The notes under the pieces are model-generated. The model was not told where the DNA came from, made no database searches, and worked only from the letters and a program-made list of their open reading frames with translations. From VRUE01 sp035701465 (GTDB taxonomy: Bacteria > Actinomycetota > Thermoleophilia > Solirubrobacterales > 70-9), in contig DASSMU010000120.1 of NCBI GenBank assembly GCA_035701465.1, positions 1 through 7,982 of the forward strand: a DNA stretch of 7,982 nt, in the 5' to 3' direction. Positions 4,800 through 7,982 of this stretch are shown here, one piece after another (position 1 is the first letter of the stretch; each line of letters begins with the position of its first letter). The position numbers were made by a program, and so were the translations under genes.

Positions 4800-6569
4800 T
4801 CAAGCCTGGGTAGGAATAGCAGCAGGGGATTCTGGTTTGCGTTTCCAGTGCTTCTGGAAGTCTGGGCCTTTTGAATCCGGCGGGATCACGGGTGGGGTTA
4901 CGTGAATGGTCAGCGGGATCGGGAACTCGACCCCCAGCAGCAGAGCTTGGCCGGGAACCAGCGCTGGCAGGAACTCGGCCGCCGCTCGATCCAGGTCTCC
5001 CGCAGCCCTCCCCACCATTTCTCGGTCGCGGTCATTCGTCAACCGATGAACAAGAAGGGTCCCCATTTGGCCGATGACAGCGTCGGGAATATCGCGCGGA
5101 CGCTGAGTAGCAAGGCAAATACTGAGGGAGTACTTACGGCCTTCCTTGGCAATCAGGTCGAAGGCATCAAGTGAGTAGCGACTGAATTCATCGCCGAGCT
5201 CCTTGTTGAGAAACTGATGGGCCTCGTCAACACAAACGACAAGGGGAAGCTCGCGGAATCGTCCCTCACGGGCGAACCGCAAGAAACTGCGGCCGATCCC
5301 ATTGGCGACCATCTCGCGGACATTTCGGTCGAAAGCAAGGTGGCGAAGCGAGATTCGGAGTACCGAGAGAGCCTCATTGGCGAGGAACCCCTCGATCGTG
5401 TCGAGGAGCGAGGGGGACGTGCCCGGATGCAAGAGCGGGGCAAACTGCGGCGAGGAGAGATCGCTTTCGATACGGGCGATCATCGTCGTGCACATACTGA
5501 AGTCGCCCTCGTGAGGATCACCCCACTTAGTGAAGTCGCGTTCGCCTGTACGGGTTCCCCAGCCTGATGGCCATACGCACTCATACTCGATCTGCTTGAC
5601 CAACTTGCTGATATCGAAGTTGGCTTTTGGCTCTTCGAGGGATGCCGAGTGGAGGGCATAGGCGTCGTCAAATGGCTTCTTTTCCCGTCCTGCCTTTGGG
5701 ATACACCCCGCCTCGACAAGAGGATCGGAATCGCCGAGGAGCCGGGCGAGCTTTAGGCTCTTAATCGCTTCGCGCAGACGCGGCCCCTGGATCTTGCCCG
5801 CAGGCTGGAAGAGAGCGAAAAGGTCACGCTCCTCCAAATCGGTGTATGGGAAGGCGTTATCGTCGCACTCTGAAGGCTCATCTTTGCCGCCGATGGAAAC
5901 GTGGGCAACCTTGTCGGTCAGCGCGTGGTACTCGCCGGTTGGGTCGAGCAGGATGACCTTGGCGTCGAACTTGGAAAGCCGTTCGATAATACGCGCCAGG
6001 GACCAGCTCTTACCGCTGCCGGTTGCCCCAAGGACAGCACAATGACGACCGAGAAGCCGCTCGGGGGTGACCCGAACCTTGGCGGACACGGTCCCGGGGA
6101 GGTACGCGAGATCAAGCAACAAGGCAGCCTCCTCGGCGTCCGCGTCGCTAACACGTTCGACGATCCAGGCGACCAGCGACGGGTCCAGGGAATAAACACG
6201 GGCACCGACCAGAGGAAAGCGGGTGACCCCCCGCTCGACAGGCGTTCCACTGAGCGGAACCGAGGTCAGGAGCTGCACCGTGCCAATCGGGTGCACTGGC
6301 TTTGATGTGCCGGTCCGGGGTTCGACGCTTAGGCGGTCGCGCTCCGGAAGCCTGACCTCGGTCAGCCGTGCGAGAACAGCCACTTCCCCAGCGTCGAGGG
6401 CCAGAAACTCACCGACGGCGCCTCCCCCCGGACGATCACCATGGTGGAGATCACCATCAAGCTTGGCCGCCTGCGGCAGATTTACCCGAGCACGGTTCGG
6501 ACCTATTTCTACGACCGTCCCGACGTAGCGACTAGGCTCGAAAGGATAGGCCGGTAGCTGGTCAGCCAT
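4800..6569 (-). CDS. herA: HerA-type ATPase (SIR2-HerA defence partner)
   Basis: A HerA/FtsK-type hexameric DNA-translocating ATPase of about 589 residues. An N-terminal HAS-barrel-like region (about 15-100) starts Y-V-G-T-V-V-E-I-G-P-N-R. Numbering from the GTG, Walker A is G-A-T-G-S-G-K-S (182-189), followed by L-L-D-P-T-G-E-Y (208-215). Walker B is L-V-V-C-V-D-E-A-H-Q-F-L (444-455, Asp449/Glu450), then L-A-T-Q-R-P-R-D-I-P (488-496) and an Arg-rich R-L-T-N-D-R-D-R-E (510-518) that may supply the arginine finger. All motor motifs are intact. Cellular HerA works with NurA nuclease in end resection; here the partner is SIR2, which fits the described SIR2-HerA antiphage complex. The SIR2 stop overlaps the start: ATG at 6569 gives an 8-bp overlap, and a GTG at 6572 is also possible. 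There is no own ribosome site, so translation is probably coupled. Codon use is less G/C-biased than the host genes, consistent with acquisition. Confidence 0.93.
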   Translation of the reverse strand: MADQLPAYPFEPSRYVGTVVEIGPNRARVNLPQAAKLDGDLHHGDRPGGGAVGEFLALDAGEVAVLARLTEVRLPERDRLSVEPRTGTSKPVHPIGTVQLLTSVPLSGTPVERGVTRFPLVGARVYSLDPSLVAWIVERVSDADAEEAALLLDLAYLPGTVSAKVRVTPERLLGRHCAVLGATGSGKSWSLARIIERLSKFDAKVILLDPTGEYHALTDKVAHVSIGGKDEPSECDDNAFPYTDLEERDLFALFQPAGKIQGPRLREAIKSLKLARLLGDSDPLVEAGCIPKAGREKKPFDDAYALHSASLEEPKANFDISKLVKQIEYECVWPSGWGTRTGERDFTKWGDPHEGDFSMCTTMIARIESDLSSPQFAPLLHPGTSPSLLDTIEGFLANEALSVLRISLRHLAFDRNVREMVANGIGRSFLRFAREGRFRELPLVVCVDEAHQFLNKELGDEFSRYSLDAFDLIAKEGRKYSLSICLATQRPRDIPDAVIGQMGTLLVHRLTNDRDREMVGRAAGDLDRAAAEFLPALVPGQALLLGVEFPIPLTIHVTPPVIPPDSKGPDFQKHWKRKPESPAAIPTQA

Positions 6570-7704
6570 CACCGATTGACTGGACCCGTTTGGCGTGAAC
6601 CTCCTCTTCCATCGGGGCTACCAGATCGGGCAGGGACTTAACGACGTTCTCGAAAGAGCCAGCGACAAGAGCGATCCGACGATCCCCCTCCTCGATCAGC
6701 TTCTTCAGGGCACCAATGATGCCCTTGTCCTTGTCTTTGTCCTTGAGACTGCGGGCTACGACAACTATGCGAATCCCAACATTGCCGCGAACGGCTGCCA
6801 TAACCGGCTCAGCGATATGACGATCCTCAAATCCCGAACCAGCAATCAGCAGACCAGTCCCTGAGCGCCGCAAAGACGACTGGAAGCGGGACATCAGTTC
6901 CAGAAAAGGCTGCTGGTAGGAAACCTCGAACTTGCTTGCTCGGGGATAGACGATTATCGGCCTCGCGCTCGGGCGACCACGGTGGACAGCCCCATCGCTG
7001 TTGGTCCAATCAATCGAGCCGTGGAGCTTGTGGATCTGCACTACGTTGGGGACCCAATCGAGCGGGGCGGTTGCCTCACTCGCCTCGCGATGGGCCTGAT
7101 CACGGTCGAACGCGGTTGGATCAAAGCGCGCGGGGCTCGAGGCTGTGAAGCCATCAATGACCGCAAAGCCGATCCTCGCCGCCGCCACCTCAAAAGCAAG
7201 GTCGTAATTGGTGGTGAATATCTGGGTTCGAGGAAGCTTGGTCGAGCGACGAGCGACCTTGCGCAGAAATGATTCGTGGATCCCGAGATCAGACTTGTCG
7301 TCGATGAAGTTGCAAGAGGTCGCAATCGCTTCCTCGCCCTTCTCGATGAAGGTGGCCAACTCAGCATCCGGCCTCAACTCCTGCTGCATTTGGCAATGGG
7401 AGAGCAAAAGCTCGACGTTTTCAACGTCCGATTTCCAGTTGATCTGCTTGAGGACTTTGACAAAACGTTTCTTGTTTGCCGACTCCACGGCGGCCCAGAG
7501 GTCCGCCATCGTCGGAGCCAACACCTCTCCGTCCGAATTTTTGATGCAACGGCTCGTGCCAAGCCCGGAGAGCACAGCCAGATTGCGACTGGTGAACACC
7601 TGGGTGAAAAAGGCATCGAAGTCCGTCTTGTGATCAGCGTCGATGCCTTGCCAGCCCTCGCTTTCAGATGTGAGGAATTGAAGCTCTGGCGTTGTGTCTG
7701 TCAT
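6562..7704 (-). CDS. SIR2-domain defence protein (NAD-hydrolase type)
   Basis: A 380-residue SIR2_2-type protein. Motifs in order: L-S-G-L-G-T-S (45-51) in place of the usual G-A-G-x-S loop, I-F-T-T-N-Y-D (162-168, Asn166), H-K-L-H-G-S (225-230, His228) and the late G-S-G-F-E-D-R-H-I (289-297). The catalytic Asn and His are present, so NAD+ cleavage is plausible; in defence SIR2 proteins this depletes NAD+ and stops phage growth. Directly followed by HerA with an overlapping stop and start, it forms the SIR2-HerA pair known from antiphage screens. A K-D-K-D-K-D-K run (321-327) is a surface loop near the C-terminal end. The ATG at 7704 has no good ribosome site; the 98-bp upstream gap is A/T-rich (TATTAA at 7720-7725 on the minus strand) and may hold a promoter. 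The function is inferred from family and pairing, not tested here. Confidence 0.92.
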   Translation of the reverse strand: MTDTTPELQFLTSESEGWQGIDADHKTDFDAFFTQVFTSRNLAVLSGLGTSRCIKNSDGEVLAPTMADLWAAVESANKKRFVKVLKQINWKSDVENVELLLSHCQMQQELRPDAELATFIEKGEEAIATSCNFIDDKSDLGIHESFLRKVARRSTKLPRTQIFTTNYDLAFEVAAARIGFAVIDGFTASSPARFDPTAFDRDQAHREASEATAPLDWVPNVVQIHKLHGSIDWTNSDGAVHRGRPSARPIIVYPRASKFEVSYQQPFLELMSRFQSSLRRSGTGLLIAGSGFEDRHIAEPVMAAVRGNVGIRIVVVARSLKDKDKDKGIIGALKKLIEEGDRRIALVAGSFENVVKSLPDLVAPMEEEVHAKRVQSIGDG

Positions 7705-7802
7705 TGAACGATTCGGCTGTTAATACGTGGAGGGTTCGTGCTGGCGTCCGCTTTAATCGGAGATATTAGGTCAATATCGGTGAAGCAGCTCAGCGACCTG
7801 CT

Positions 7803-7982
7803 CTAGACGCCGGACAGAATCTCGCGCAGGAAAAGGACCATACCGGTCACCGCCCGCTCCAAGTCCTCGTCGGTGACTTTAACGCGATAGCTGTGATTTG
7901 CCGTATCGCCGATCCACTTTGCGGACGTGACGCGCCCCATGACTTGACCAGAAACCCCACACACCTCCTTGCACTTCCGGAG
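7803..7982 (-). CDS. C-terminal end of an unknown protein, DUF4145/HEPN-like tail (cut by window edge)
   Basis: Reading the minus strand from the right edge gives an open frame of 59 codons ending in TAG at 7803-7805. Its last part reads A-K-W-I-G-D-T-A-N-H-S-Y, then V-T-D-E-D-L-E-R-A-V and F-L-R-E-I-L. The pattern of W-I-G-(N/D)-x-x-x-H, an acidic D-L-E-x-A helix and a final hydrophobic helix resembles the end of DUF4145 domains, which often occur in restriction and other defence proteins and have a HEPN-like fold. The match is by eye to the pattern only. The start lies beyond the window. It is on the same strand as SIR2, 98 bp upstream, so it may be in the same operon or be the next cargo gene. 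Codon use is coding-like. Confidence 0.6.
   Translation of the reverse strand, partial: LRKCKEVCGVSGQVMGRVTSAKWIGDTANHSYRVKVTDEDLERAVTGMVLFLREILSGV

Noticed and set aside
7705..7802. Promoter for the SIR2-HerA operon
   Set aside because: A/T-rich with TATTAA and TTGACC-like boxes on the minus strand, but their spacing does not form a valid -35/-10 pair, so no promoter is called.

Overview
The window looks like chromosome from a high-GC actinobacterium. Strongly G/C-biased third codon positions and acyl-CoA dehydrogenase-rich lipid genes fit this. The class Thermoleophilia is plausible from the style of the small regulator and integrase proteins, but that is an impression, not a proof.

Left part (1 to about 2082) is ordinary chromosome. 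It holds the 3' end of one acyl-CoA dehydrogenase, a closely coupled SnoaL/NTF2-like protein, a small convergent coiled-coil plus transmembrane protein, and a complete second acyl-CoA dehydrogenase that is a paralogue of the first.

At the 3' end of the second dehydrogenase the character changes. From about 2083 to the right edge the DNA reads as an integrated genetic element. A tyrosine recombinase points towards the chromosome, with a small excisionase-type helix-turn-helix gene just upstream of it. The recombinase reading frame runs about 38 codons past the junction, antisense through the end of the dehydrogenase gene. A core-like inverted repeat with a 7-bp spacer lies 5 bp past the dehydrogenase stop and is the best attL candidate. 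The other end (attR) is not in the window.

Next comes about 540 bp with no convincing gene (3555-4090). It holds a 68-nt nested hairpin, a stretch rich in TGGCT repeats, and a 105-bp unit bounded by 25-bp inverted repeats. It is followed by a small winged-helix-like gene, a strong intrinsic terminator facing right with no rightward gene in front of it, and a small XRE-type regulator.

The cargo is a leftward two-gene operon encoding a SIR2-domain protein (NAD-hydrolase type) and a HerA-type hexameric ATPase, with an overlapping stop and start. This matches the described SIR2-HerA antiphage pair, in which SIR2 degrades NAD+ and complexes with HerA. Just upstream on the same strand lies the C-terminal end of another protein whose tail resembles DUF4145/HEPN-like proteins, so the defence cargo probably continues beyond the window. 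In short: an integrative island carrying SIR2-HerA defence, inserted at the 3' end of an acyl-CoA dehydrogenase gene.
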